Below, piece by piece: positions 48,881 to 60,556 of a DNA stretch of 64,000 nucleotides. Location: the NCBI GenBank assembly GCA_035236585.1, contig CP141139.1, forward strand, positions 42,169,217-42,233,216. The letters run 5' to 3'. The position numbers and the translations under genes were made by a program. Source of the stretch: Warburgia ugandensis. Taxonomy: Eukaryota > Streptophyta > Magnoliopsida > Canellales > Canellaceae. The first letter of the stretch is position 1, and the number at the start of each line of letters is the position of its first letter. The notes under the pieces were generated by a model. It was not told the origin of the DNA. It did not search any database and saw only the letters and a list, made by a program, of their open reading frames with translations.

Positions 48881-49085
48881 TCAACATGTTGTGGTATCTT
48901 ATATCATGTATTTTCAAGATAGATGTCGATGGATGATGAATTTGGACATTTCATACTCAATGTGTAAGTGAATGTATGTTTTTTTTTCATATGTATGATG
49001 ATTGCAAGAAACTCTATCGATGTTGATCCCAAACCCATATAAACAAGGAGGGTTTTGCCTCAGGTACCAGCTAACAAGTAAAACC
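48881..49085. other. Unassigned DNA
   Basis: No recognisable feature. Confidence 0.25.
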
Positions 49086-49205
49086 TTTTTGAAGAAGTTG
49101 AAGATTTTGTTATTTTCTCTTCTTACTTGCAAATGAATATGCATACATATATTAATTTGTAAGTAAGAAGAGAAGATAATGAAAGTCATCTTTAGCTTCT
49201 TCAAA
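49086..49205. repeat. Inverted repeat / long hairpin, about 120 bp
   Basis: Left arm 49086-49134 (ttgaagaagttgaagat ... tctcttcttacttgcaaat) pairs with right arm about 49155-49205 (atttgtaagtaagaagagaa ... tttagcttcttcaa). The loop is about 20 nt. The inner 20 bp pair at all but one position. The outer part has a few mismatches and a small size difference. It could be a MITE remnant, a foldback element or a small-RNA precursor-like hairpin. Confidence 0.7.
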
Positions 49206-49261
49206 GTATAGCAACAATAACATGACAGGAATCTATCACAACATTCCCTCAAGTTAGGGTG

Positions 49262-49435
49262 TCCCTTGTAAGTGATGCACTGCATCAGATCTCAAGCATA
49301 GTGGGAAATGGGCAAGGGGTGCTAGGGCATTCCCTCTAAAGCAATACACTAAATCGGATCCTAGGAGTGTTGGAAAATGGGCAAGGGCTACTAGAGCATC
49401 CCATTGGAAGCAATGTACTCCAACATAACTCAGGT
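49262..49435 (+). repeat. LINE-associated ~69-bp tandem repeat
   Basis: Units begin near 49262, 49331 and 49399 (tccc-tt/ct/at-...agca/agtgatgcact-like). Each contains gggcaaggg(g/c) and a (t)ctagagcat-like end. It runs straight into RTE-like coding text at 49440. I recall similar short WENGQG/QGVPSEA-type repeats just upstream of this part of RTE-like plant proteins. That recollection is the basis for linking it to the LINE. Confidence 0.5.
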
Positions 49436-49578
49436 ACCATAGGAATATTAAAAGATCAATGTGTAAGAATTGTAGGATAATACCCAATGAGATTTTAACC
49501 TCACAACATAGGTTAATGGTTATGGATATCTACATTAAAAATGGAAGAAAGGAAATGAACTTAATAGGTATCCAAAAA
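49436..49578 (+). mobile_element. RTE-clade LINE, left piece
   Basis: The plus strand reads CKNCRIIPNEILTSQHRLMV then MDIYIKNGRKEMNLIGIQ. This matches the region between endonuclease and reverse transcriptase in plant RTE LINEs (form CK.C.VIPGE..TTQHRLLVMD..IK...KKR). It breaks at the LARD-like element at 49579 and resumes at 58092-58097 with KTKWWNLKG, giving the expected W-W-N block. The 5' endonuclease portion was not found. Confidence 0.8.
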
Positions 49579-49977
49579 TGTGACGACCCAGGTTTTCCCA
49601 TGCATTTTTAAATGCAATACCTAATTTCCTAAGGCAGGATGCATCCCTATTTGAAAACCATGCTATAAAAACCATGCAATGCAGTGGAAAACCTTTAGTT
49701 TTGAACTCATTTTTAAAAACCCTGAGTATCATTTGCCTTCACAACAACCAAAGTAGTTTTTGAAAAACTTCAAAGATCATAAATATTTTTCCCCAGGTCT
49801 TTCCAGTCACAGTACACAGCCCAACTGTAATTAAATACAACTTCATGTCCAAAGGGTTAAGAGTTTACTTACATGTATAACTTTCTTCTTTTTGATTCAC
49901 TTGCTCGTAGCACTAATATCTCCTGAGATGTCTTCTATTTATGAGTGGAACTATCTTGAAAAATGTTAAGGATAGGG

Positions 49978-49996
49978 TGAGTATATACTATACTCA
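49978..49996 (-). other. Palindrome near LTR 3' end
   Basis: TGAGTATA-TAC-TATACTCA, arms of 8 bp. The counterpart in the other LTR (55904-55922) has one mismatch. It occupies a place comparable to the stem-loops of the other long LTRs. Confidence 0.55.
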
Positions 49997-51557
49997 GTAG
50001 GAGTCTATCACTACTAGTTTTATAATGCATGTGATGTTTTAAAATCATATGCTCTTTCCAAAACATGTGCATGTCTGAATACTCAAGTTCAATATCGACA
50101 TCAAAATCCATTGTCAAACTAAAATACTAATGGCTTAAAGGATCATATAATCCAAAATCGAAAGTATCATATACATATATATCATAACATCATGATATGC
50201 ATAAAATGCTTCATGGAATCCAACTCATGGATCTCTAGTATGGTATGGTCGACCAACCTCATATCATACCATATGCAATGCACATAAATCATAAAACCAT
50301 AGGGTCCACTATGCCCACGACCTCCTCGCCGTGTGGTCCTTGGGTACCTGAGGACACTCAGTCATAGCCTCCATGGGGCCTATGACACGTCGACCCAGTG
50401 CCGTGACACCAGTGGTAGCCCCTTGTACCACATGCAGTTGACGTAGGGACTTGCCTCTTTTTGGGTGTGGTACCCATCCACTTATTAGTGGTAGAGGCCG
50501 GGTGGCCAACCCAGACCCCTCGGCATAGCACCCATGGGCTTACTAGCCCAAATCACATAAGATCAAATATGCCAAAACCTCTTTTCAAAACCTGTCCTCT
50601 TCGGGTCCCTCACAACTGCCTAGCCCTCGGCACTCTAGCGTCTTTTGGAAACCCTCAAGGACATGCAATCTTTGCAAGTACTTAAATCATGCAATGTATG
50701 CACTTGTTTGCAAAACATATATGTGTATAATGTATGTGCAATCCTTTATAAAACATGTCTATGTACAAAGCATTTATCACATGCATGCTGAAATAAGTCA
50801 TGCTAAACAAGTCATATATTTAAAACATATGTTTTCAAAACAATAATAGTTCTTTTAAAAGAATCTAATAGTGATAGAGCACTTACCTGGCTAGGTCGCG
50901 CTAACCCTTTTGTCCTCGGACGCTCCTGATCATGGTTTAGGGAATCAAGGTTAGTTTGGCCTATCTTTTATAGGTTTTAGAGTAATTGGTATTTTTACTT
51001 AAGCATTAGGGGTCCATCCCAATGCCTATGGGTGTCCTAAGGTCCTAATTGGGCCTTGGTATCCTCAGTTTTCCAGCGTTCTAGTGGCCACGCGCCACCA
51101 TCCTATTTTAAGGGTCATGCCCACCTTTGATTGGGCCTTGATCAGAGATTTTATAGCTTGGATGAGTCCGCGTCGTCAACACAGACACAACGCCTTTTGC
51201 GGCATCTCAATCGGAGCTCTAGATCTCAAGTTATAAGCATTTTAATGTCATACATACATAGGAGTCTTAAAAATTAAAAAAGACGGAATGCTAGGGCGCT
51301 GCGTGTCTGCGATGTGTGCCCCGGCTTCCTTAAGGAACCAAAAAATGACGTGCTGCTAGCGTGCTGCACGTCTATGACGTGCGCCTTAGCGGGCACATCT
51401 GTAGACGCGCCAAATTTTTTCGCCTTTTCTCTCTTTTGCGGGCGCATCCCTGGACGCGCCCGTTTGGTTTTTCAAACGGGGGTCGACGCAGGTCGATGTG
51501 GGATGTTCCTATTGGATCGTCCTGCTCGTTAGGGACCCGGGTCATCCTTAGGTCACC

Positions 51558-51580
51558 CTGGTTCGACCCTGTCGAACCAG
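51558..51580 (-). other. Perfect GC-rich stem-loop in LTR
   Basis: CTGGTTCGAC-CCT-GTCGAACCAG, arms of 10 bp and loop of 3. An identical copy is at 57449-57471. The arm resembles a tRNA B box (GGTTCGA..C), but no tRNA fold surrounds it. Confidence 0.8.
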
Positions 51581-52263
51581 TGCGGCCCTGGGGATGTCCC
51601 AGGGTCCTTGGTGACTCCCTAGAGGCTTTGGTGACTCCCTAGAGGCCTATTCCCCATGGATTTTCATGCAAAAACCTAGGGAAACTGAGCCTAGGACTAT
51701 GGGTGAGATGGGTTTGGGGAGTTTTTTACCATACCTGCTTCGTGGTTGGTTTTCTCTCCACGTTTTCTCTTCTAGGTTACTGCCACACGATGGGTTTTCT
51801 CCAATGTTTTGGGCTACCATTAGAGGCACCCAAGAGCTCTATTTATAAAGCTAAGAGAGGGTTCTGGAGGGGGCTCTCACCGCCTTTGAATGGCGGTGGA
51901 GAAACCTCCAGAATGGCGGTGATTTCCCCTCCAATCACCGCCATTCTAGAACTCTCTAGGAGGTGGAAGATGAAGGGTGCCCGTATCAAAACAGGCCCCT
52001 GTGTTTTGCAGCTAAACCCGTTTTTGTAAAAATTATAATTTTGCCCCTGAACTTCAAAGGGCCATAACTTGCTCATTTTAACTCCGTTTTGGGTGATTTT
52101 GGTCTTGTTGGATTCCTTTTTCCCAGACACATCTAATGATACCATTTTCAGGACCATGTTTCTGGGTTCAGTCAAGGTGACTAGTGAAATGACCAAAATG
52201 CCCTTATCTTCAAAATTGAACTTTTCATGGGATTTTAATATTACAAAAATTGGGGTCATTACA

Positions 52264-52281
52264 TTATTGCCCCCTTAAAAG
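52264..52281 (-). other. Polypurine tract
   Basis: The minus strand reads TTTTAAGGGGGCAATAA just inside the 3' LTR, preceded by TTTTGAGGACCAAATTC, the Ty3/gypsy 3' signature. Confidence 0.85.
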
Positions 52282-55200
52282 AATTTGGTCCTCAAAATTC
52301 CATAACTTATTATCTTCCAAGTATTTGTCTCTTAGATGATTTCTTGGTGAATGCATTCCCCTTTAGGAATCAATTCTAGGTTCATCCTCAATTTATCATT
52401 TTTATTGTTCCTCCTATAAGGCCTCACCTATAAGGGCCTATTTTTTGCTGCATACTCTGATGCAGCGCCATACTCTCGTACGTGCCAATTTAACAATACC
52501 GTTTTCTAGCGGTACTTCATCTATCTTGAATTCCTTAGATTCTTATACTTATCTCATCATGTATAAGATAGTCTCCTCATAAGATCATGCTTCTTTGCTC
52601 ATGCATATACTTCTTTCAAGATCATATTATCTTATTTCTCCTATTTTGAATATCATAGGATAATCCTTTTCATCTAGTGGTCTCTTTCATTATCCACAAG
52701 TCCAAAAAGTTACCTTCTTTCTATTGTGTCTAACTTTGCTTCTTACCCTTGTCTCCAAGATACTTCAATAATTGATATGGTATCATATGCTTTATAGCCA
52801 AACTCTTACTTAACTTTGAATTTCAACTGTCTGTCGTTTTTTCATATGTGACTTGATTTCCTTGACCAAGGTTACATTCGAAAATGAAAGCCAATTAGTA
52901 GCATCTTCCATTGAGAACCTTATCATATACTGAAAGTAAAATGTCCTAACTTTGCTTGATGGTTTTCTTCGTAACCTTTCAGTCCAACAATTCTATACTC
53001 AATCTAGTCAGGTTAGTCCTTAAGAAATTCCTTTAATTGATTTTTAGTACTTGGTATATGCTTATAACAACTAACTATTTGTCTATAGGCAATGTAACAT
53101 CAAATCTCACCTTATAATGTGCTAGCCATCTCACCTTTTCTCCTTCCATCCCCTATGTCAATATATCGTGCAATCTTTTATCAAGGCTTTATTGTCAATC
53201 ATGCAGTCTATATTGTCAGGAGGTATACTCGTAAGTAGTGATTTTCTCAATTTCTCAAAATTTATTCTTCAAGTGCCTCCTTATTTTATCTTTCAAGTGC
53301 GTTCTTATACTTAGTTTATAATAGCGATAATTCTCCTTCAATAACGATTATATCAAATTGTACTGAAGTTGTTTACTCAACAAGTTTTACAATACTCAGA
53401 TAAGCATAAACATTTTCTTAGACATAGAAAGACTTTATTTGATTACCTATTGATCTCTTTCCAAATACGTTATAAGCTCAAGGGCCTCTAGAGTGATCGG
53501 TACTTATCTACCTTTCTTTCAATCCAAGTCTGTAGTATTTTTCAGACCCAAAGTAATTTCTTCACCTTGTCATGGTAGCCACTAAGGCTTAAAAAACTTT
53601 TCACATTGGTTTAGATCACTTCTTATTTTTGCTCCTATCTCAGTTGTTACTATATTTATTGTACTTGTAGCTCCTCCATGATGTGGCCTAATTAACTCCA
53701 TGAAATGGCCTACTCAACTGACCTCATACCCTCAAATGTCTTAGTTTAACAAGTACTTCTTTCAAGAAAACTCAAGTCTAAGGACTTATAACATCCTTCT
53801 GAGTATATACCTTCGACTACTAACTCATAGGCACTAACATACTTGATTAATTAGGGTGGGATACCTTTATTTAGTTAACAGTACTCAATAATGGTCTTAA
53901 AATATTTGGTCTTTCAATTTATGATAGCAAGACCTTCATTGATTCTTGATGGTACCCTTCTTGCTGAAGATAGATAGATGGACAAGCCATTGTCTTGGCC
54001 TAATTCCTTTTTCAATATAACTTTATTTACTCATGTAGTGGCAAGGTGAGATATCACCAAAATTTTCTTTTTATGGATTATATCCATTGGTGTTTCCCAT
54101 AAGCTAATGGATCTGATAAGAATCTAATTGATATCAAACCATTTGTAGAATTTAATTTCTAGTTGGTCGCCATTCTTCTTTGAAAATTTCTTATCACATA
54201 ATTTCCTAAAATTCGATACTCTACTCAAAGTCTTAAATCCCATATGCTTTCTCTATTATACGTATCATTGCTAACTCAACTATTATTATTCCTTTGTATT
54301 TGTTTGATCTTCCCTCCTATAGGATTCAACATGTTAGAATTGTATGTATCTTCATAGAGTCATGATCTTCTTCTTTTGATTATTCAATATTCATTGAATA
54401 CTTATAGTTACATCTCTATCTCTTTCTCTCTTTTCTTCAATATCCATTTGGTCTACCTAGATCAATGTCTCTATGTGCGTTGTTGCATATATTTGATACT
54501 TCATCTATTTCTTTTAAGTAACATATATGATAAACTGAATGCTTCTCAGAAATTTTAAACTATCTTAAGATCATTGAAATCCTCAGTTGCCTGTATCCTT
54601 AATAAAAATTCATACCATGTCTTAATAATGGCATTGACGCTTTGGTCATGCTATACTTTTCTTACAAGTTCATGTTAGGATTAATCTATTATCATAGATC
54701 TATTATCCCCAATATTATCGTCAAATCTTTTTATAACTTGGTTGAATTCATTTCCTTATCATATTCGTGTTATGTTCCTCTTATTCACATAATCTGTCAC
54801 TTGTATACCTCTTTTGATTTGCTCCATAATTATTTTTCAATAGCATTTTACTCTCCTGAATAGTATCCATACCTTTGTGACCTAGTTTGAGTCACTATTA
54901 TTTCCTAATATCATCTTGCATTCTCATCCCTCTTAGATTATCATCGAAATCATCTCAAAGTCTGCCTTCTAAATCCTTTATCATACTCATATCATATCCC
55001 TCATATTCTGGTATTCTTTATAATGGTAAGATAGGCAGCTAGGTTCTTCAATTTTCTCACCTTTGATGAGATTACTTTATTGATGGTAAGATAGTCATCT
55101 AGGTTCTTCAATTTTCTCACCTTTGATGAGATTACTTTAGTGTAGGTCAAAACTATCTACTAACAAGTTCATTAACATCATTATTCATCATTCTCATAAT

Positions 55201-55490
55201 ATGATCCATATATGAGTTTTTATATTTGCACCACACAACAATCCTTAATCCTTAAGTTGTCTTAGACTGGATTTTGGATAAGGGTTGCACTATCCTTTGC
55301 TTAATTATTTGTTAAACCAAGCTGTGTTTCACCTATTTATTTATGGTGAAATGCCTTGAGCATTAATATTATAATCCTCAAATAGAAGTAGTCATCTCTA
55401 CTACTCCTATTTATACTACTTATTCTTGATTTTCTCTATTGTTCATGACCCTTGGACATGCTGGACTGGCTGTGAAAGGATAAAACCTTG

Positions 55491-55502
55491 GCTCTGATAC
55501 CA
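55491..55502 (-). other. Primer binding site (tRNA-iMet)
   Basis: The minus strand reads TGGTATCAGAGC, two bases inside the 5' LTR. It is the exact site. Confidence 0.93.
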
Positions 55503-55504
55503 AC

Positions 55505-58091
55505 TGTGATGACTCGGGTTTTCTCATGCATTTTTAAATGCAATACCTAATTTCCTAAGGCGGGATGCATCCCTATTTGAAAACCATGCTATAAAAACCA
55601 TGCAATGCATTAGAAAACCTTTAGTTTTAAACTCATTTTTGAAAACCCCGAGTGTCATTTGCCTTCACAACAACCAAAGTAGTTTTTGAAAAACTTCAGA
55701 AATCATAAATATTTTTCCCCAGGTCTTTCCAGTCACAGTACACAGCCCAACTGTAATTAAATACAACTTTATGTCCAAAGGGTTGAGAGTTTACTTACAT
55801 GTATAACTTTCTTTTCTTTGATTCACTTGCTCGTAGCACTAATATCTCCTGAGACGTCTTCTATTTATGAGTGGAACTATCCTGAAAAATGTTAAGGATA
55901 GGGTGAGTATATACTATACTTAGTAGGAGTCTATCACTACTAGGTTTATAATGCATGCGATGTTTTAAAATCATATGCTCTTTCCAAAACAAGTGCATGT
56001 CTGAATACTCAAGTTCAATATCGACATCAAAATCCATTGTCAAACTGAAATACTAACGACTTAAAGGATCATATAATCCAAAATCAAAAGTATCATATAC
56101 ATATATATCATAACATCATGATATGCATAAAATGCTTTATGGAATCCAACTCATGGATCTCTAGTATGGTATGGTCGACCAACCTCATATCATGCCATAT
56201 GCAATGCACATAAATCATCAAACCATAGGGTCCACTATGCCCATGACCTCCTCGTCGTGTGGTCCCTGGGTACCTGAGGACACTTGGTCATAGCCTCCAC
56301 GGGGCCTATGACACGTCGACCCAGTGCCGTGACACTAGTGATAGCCCCCTATACCACATGCAGTTGACGTAGGGACTTGCCACTTTTTGGGCGTGGTACC
56401 CATCCACCTATTAGTGGTAGAGACCGGGTGGCCAACCTAGACCCCTCGGCATAGCACCCACGGGCTTAGTAGCCTAAATCACATAAGATCAAATAAGCCA
56501 AAACCTCTTTTCAAAACCTGTCCTCTTTGGGTCCCTCACAACTGCCTAGCCCTTGGCGCTCCAGCGTCTTTTGGCAACCCTCAAGGACATGCAATCTTTG
56601 CAAGTACTTAAATCATGCAATGTATGCACTTGTTTGCAAAACATAATGTATATGCAATCCTTTACAAAACATGTCTATGTACAAAGCATTTATCACATGC
56701 ATGCTGAAATAAGTCATATATTTAAAACATATGTTCTCAAAACAATAATAGTTCTTTTAAAAGAATCTAACAGTGATAGAGCACCTACCTGGCTAGGTCG
56801 CGCTAACCCTTTTGTCCTCGGACGCTCCTGATCATGGTTTGGGGAATCAAGGTTAGTTTGGCCTATCTTTTATAGGTTTTAGAGTAAGTGGTCTTTTTAC
56901 TTAGGCATTAGGGGTACATCCCTATGCCTATGGGTGTCCTAAGGTCCTAATTGGGCCTTGGTATCCTCAGTTTTCCAACGTTCTAGTGGCCACGCACCAC
57001 CATCCTATTCTAAGGGTCATGCCCACCTTGGATTGGGCCTTGATTAGAGATTTTATAGCTTGGATGTGTCTGCGTCGTCGACATGGACACAACGCCTTTT
57101 GCGGCTCCTCAATCGGAGCTCTAGATCTCAAGTTATAAGCATTTTAATGTCGTACGTACATAGGAGTCTTAAAAATAAAAAAGATGAAATGTTAGGGTGC
57201 TGCGCGCCTGCGATGTGCGCCCCGGCTTCCTTAAGGAACCAAAAAATGACGTGCTGCTAGCGCGCTGCAAGTTTTCTGCGTATGCCTCAGCAGGCACGTC
57301 TGCAGACGCGTCGAATTTTTCCGCCTTTTCTCTCTTTTGCGGGCGCGTCCCCGTTTGGTTTTTCAAATGGGGGTCGACGCAGGTCGACATGGGATGTTCC
57401 TATTGGATCATCCTTCTCATTAGGGACCCGGGTCATCCTCAGGTCACCCTGGTTCGACCCTGTCGAACCAGTGCAGCCCTGGGGACGTCCCAGGGTCCTT
57501 GGTGACTCCCTAGAGGCCTATTCCCCATGGATTTTCATGCAAAAACCTAGGGAAACTGAGCCTAGGACTTTGTGGCTGGTTTTCTCTCCACATTTTCTCC
57601 TCTAGGTTACTACTCCATGATGGATTTTCTCCAACATTTTGGGCTACCATTAGAGGCACCAAAGAGCTCTATTTATAGAGCTAAGAGAGGGTTCTGGAGG
57701 GGCTCTCACCGCCTTTGAATGGCAGTGGAGAAACCTCCAGAATAGTGGTAATTTCCCTCCAATCACTACCATTCTAGAACTCTCTAGGAGGTGGAAGATG
57801 AAGGGTGCCCGTATCAAAATGGGTCCCTGTGTTTTGCAGCTAAATCCGTTTTTGTAAAAATTACAATTTTGCCCCTGAACTTCAAAGGGCCATAACTTGC
57901 TCATTTTAACTCCGTTTTGGGTGATTTTGGTCTTGTTGAATTTATTTTTCTGAGATACATCTAATGGTACCACTTTTAGGACCAATTTTTTGGGTTCAGT
58001 CAAGGTGACTAGTGAAATGACCAAAATGCCCTTATCTTCAAAATTGAACTTTTTATGTGATTTTAATATTACAAAAATTGGGGTCATTACA
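55505..58091 (-). repeat. 5' LTR of LARD family 2
   Basis: Plus strand starts TGTGATGACTCGGG and ends GGGGTCATTACA. It is collinear with 49579-52263, with CpG-rich block (about 57055-57510), palindrome (57449-57471) and reverse TATA word. Confidence 0.92.
57670..57677 (-). promoter_or_regulatory. 5' LTR TATA box
   Basis: Minus-strand TATAAATA in the context GCTCTATAAATAGAGCTC, itself a near-perfect palindrome. It lies about 420 bp inside the LTR and its counterpart is at 51840-51847. Confidence 0.55.
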
Positions 58092-58096
58092 AAAAA

Positions 58097-60195
58097 CTAA
58101 GTGGTGGAACTTAAAAGGGCAGAAAATAACCTCACTTACAAATAAGTTGATGGTAGAAGAAAACATAAACAATGATACAGAAGAAACACCATATGGATTA
58201 ATATGGCCAAGTCCATTAAGAAAGTGGCAAAACATATCCTAGGAGTATCTAAAGGTAAAGGCAATTAGTAAAGGAAACATGGTAGTAGAATGAAACAGTG
58301 CAAAGAGTTATGAAAGAAAAATGGTGTGTTTTAAAGCATGTCAAAAGACTAGAAATAATGATTACTATGAACATTATAAGAATGCTAAAAAGGTTGCTAA
58401 GAGAATAGTAAGTGAGGCTAAACTCAAGGAATATGATGGTCTATATAATAGACTAGGATTCAAAGAAGGTGAGAAAGATGTGTTTAAAGTTGCAAAAATA
58501 AGAGAATAGAAGGGTAAGGACTTAGACCACATTAAGTGCATTAGAAGTGATGATCAATGGGTAATAGTGAAAGATGATGAGATCAAACAAAGGTGGGAAA
58601 GTTACTTTTAAAAATTACTAAATGACAATTGTCTTAAGAATATGAGGATTGAAAGTATTGTAAACTTAAATAAATTTGGACATTATAGAAATGACCATAG
58701 GATAAGAATACCTGAAGTGAAAGAGGCATTGAAAAAGATGAAATCAAGAAAGCCCTGGGCCCTGTTGGTATACCAGTAGATGTTAGGAAGCATATGAGCG
58801 ATATTGGACTAGTTTGGTTGACAAAATTATTTAATATAATTATAAAATCAAAGAAAATTCCTAATGAATGGAGAATGAGCTTTATTGTACCAATTTATAA
58901 GAATAAAAGAGATATATAGAGCTGCACTAATTATTGGGGGATCCAACTTATGAGCCACATAATGAAACTTTTTGAAAGAGTGATCGAGAAGAGGCCATGC
59001 CATAAGACAAGTGTATTGGAGAACCAATTTGGTTTCATGCCTGGTCGATCTACCATGGAAGCTATTTTCTTATTAAGTCAATTGATATAGAAATGTAGGG
59101 AGAGGAGGAAGGACCTCCATATGATCTTTATTGACTTAGAAAACACTTATGATAGGGTCTTTATACAGTTCATATGGATGGTGTTGGGCAAGAAAGGGGA
59201 TTCGCGATGGTATATAGACATAATCAAAGATATGTAAGAGGAAGTGGTAAAAAATGTTAAGACCACTAGTGAGAGACTGGTGATTTTCCTATCATTGTGG
59301 GATTGCATCAAGGATTGGCATTGAGCCCATACCTTTTCTCGTTGGTTATGGGTGAGTTAACAAAATATCTGCATGAGGAGATTCCATGGTGCATGCTATT
59401 TGCTAATGATACAATTTTAATTGATGAGATAAGGGAAGGCATAAACACAAAGCTAGAGTTATGGAGTGAAGAATTAGAACCCAAAGGATTAAAATTAGCC
59501 GAACCAAGATAGAGTATATGAAATGCAATTTTATCAAGGAGACGAGTAGGAGTGGAGCACTAATAAGGATTGATAACCAAAAAGTTACCATAAAAGACCT
59601 ACTTTTGATACTTAGGATTGATGATTCATGAGAGTGGATAGATTGAGAGGGAGGTTACTTAGAGAATCCATGCTGCTTGGAACAAATGGATGCGCGTTTG
59701 GAGTTTTGTTTGATCGGCAGGTGCTAGTCAAAGGAAAATTCTATAGGATGGCTATAAGGCCAGCCATGCTCTATGGATCATAGTGTTCGGTAGTTAAGAA
59801 CATCACATTTATAAAATGAGCAAAGCAGAAATGAGGATGTTGAGATGAATGAGTGGCACAATAAGAAAGGATATAATTAGGAATGAAAACATTAGAGGAA
59901 ACTTAAGGGTAGCACCAATAGGTAATAAGATGAGAGAGAGTAGACTTAGTAGGTTTGGACTTGTCCAATGAAGATAAAAAACAGCACTAGTTAGAAGGAG
60001 TGAGACAATGCAAGTAGAAGGTTCTAAAAGGACAAGAGAGAGGTTCAAAATAAGGTGGATAGAAGTGTTGAGAAAAAATTAAAAAATTTTGGGACTGGAT
60101 TAAGCCATGGTACTTAATAGAGGGGAATGGAGGAACAAGATTCATGTAGGCGACCACTAATTACGATAAGGTCTTGATGATGATGGTGATTGAAA
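58097..60195 (+). mobile_element. RTE-clade LINE, right piece (reverse transcriptase and 3' end)
   Basis: Non-LTR reverse-transcriptase sequence. Blocks in order: KWWNLKGQKITSLTNKLM (58100); YYEHYKNAKKVAKRIVSEAK (58365), then GEKDVFKVAKIRE (58470); VKEALKKMKSRKP (58718); a worn CSNYRGI-type block near 58925; NQFGFMPGRST-type block near 59022-59055; DLHMIFIDLE-type block near 59115; GLHQGLALSPYLFSLVMGEL (59297); WCMLFANDTILIDE (59389), where the catalytic F/Y-A-D-D has become F-A-N-D; EWRNKIHV near 60127. The tail is a short GATGATGATGG run near 60175, as expected for RTE 3' ends. Stops and frame changes show it is dead; a final YxDD aspartate is replaced. The 5' continuation lies at 49436-49578, across the inserted LTR element. 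Confidence 0.88.
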
Positions 60196-60199
60196 GAAC

Positions 60200-60269
60200 A
60201 ATGTAGCCAGTGATACTTTGAATGTATGTAGAATTACAAGTAGTAATAGCATTGTAAACAAAAGAGAAA
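60200..60269. other. Short spacer between LINE tail and CACTA subterminal region
   Basis: About 70 bp without recognisable feature. The boundary of the LINE is approximate. Confidence 0.3.
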
Positions 60270-60543
60270 ATAAGGAACTTTTAAAGTCAATTTTTTGAAA
60301 TTTTGACTTCAAAAGTTCTTGGACCTTTAAAAGTCAGAACTCCATAAACAACTTTAAAGTTCTTGGAATTCTGACTTGGAGTTTTTAACTTTTATAATCA
60401 GTTACATAACGACATTAAAATTCAGAATTTTAAAGTTGGTTTTTCCAAACTTCTTTTCTTATTGATTTTTTGAGTTGGCTTGATAAAAGCCTATTTCTTA
60501 ACCAACTTTTCTATTAGTATTTTTAATCAATTTTAAAAGCCTC
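60270..60543 (+). repeat. CACTA 3' subterminal repeats
   Basis: Short direct and inverted words (TTTAAAGTC, GACTTCAAAAG, CTTTAAAAGTCAG, AACTTTAAAGTT, TTTTAAAGTTGG) are crowded into about 270 bp next to the terminus. In CACTA elements such repeats bind the element's TnpA-type protein during transposition. Confidence 0.75.
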
Positions 60544-60556
60544 TTTTGTAGTAGTG
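60544..60556 (+). mobile_element. CACTA 3' terminal inverted repeat
   Basis: TTTTGTAGTAGTG is the exact reverse complement of the plant CACTA end CACTACTACAAAA. It marks the right edge of a plus-oriented CACTA element whose Tnp2 and second ORF lie upstream. TGT at 60557-60559 is the candidate 3-bp target duplication. The left terminus was not found in the window, so the total length is unknown. Confidence 0.78.

Larger units (their letters stand above)
49579..52263 (-). repeat. 3' LTR of LARD family 2
   Basis: Plus strand starts TGTGACGACCCAGG and ends GGGGTCATTACA. It contains reverse TATAAATA at 51840-51847, a GC-rich block at about 51130-51640, a second GC-rich block at about 50300-50560 and a perfect palindrome at 51558-51580. 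A minus-strand reading frame at its right part (51843-52259) is repeated in the other LTR and looks non-coding. Confidence 0.92.
52264..55504 (-). other. Internal region of LARD family 2
   Basis: AT-rich, no Gag start, knuckle or Pol motif seen on either strand. A local duplication of about 60 bp lies at 55023-55143 (ctaggttcttcaattttctc in both units). Confidence 0.7.
49579..58091 (-). mobile_element. LARD-like non-autonomous Ty3/gypsy element, family 2 (fossil)
   Basis: LTR 49579-52263, internal 52264-55504, LTR 55505-58091, in minus orientation. The target duplication AAAAA lies at 49574-49578 and 58092-58096. It has a perfect tRNA-iMet primer site next to the right LTR and a purine tract by the left LTR. 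LTRs (2.69 and 2.59 kb) differ by only a few percent in the stretches compared by eye. The internal region, about 3.2 kb, has no recognisable Gag or Pol. It lies inside an RTE LINE. It is of the same broad lineage as family 1, but clearly a separate family. Confidence 0.92.

Noticed and set aside
48914-49285. Minus-strand frame of 123 codons
   Set aside because: It runs through the hairpin and the LINE-associated repeat, and no family resemblance was seen. Treated as chance.
51558-51580. Possible tRNA T-arm or B box
   Set aside because: No acceptor, D or anticodon stem can be formed around it, and it lies inside an LTR.
51843-52259. Minus-strand reading frame of 138 codons, with a 145-codon counterpart at 57650-58087
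   Set aside because: Both copies lie at the same place in the two LTRs of one element, with no known domain. They are LTR sequence, not independent genes.
54376-54863. Two plus-strand frames of 60-73 codons inside LARD family 2
   Set aside because: They run antisense to the element and are hydrophobic AT-rich text without a domain.
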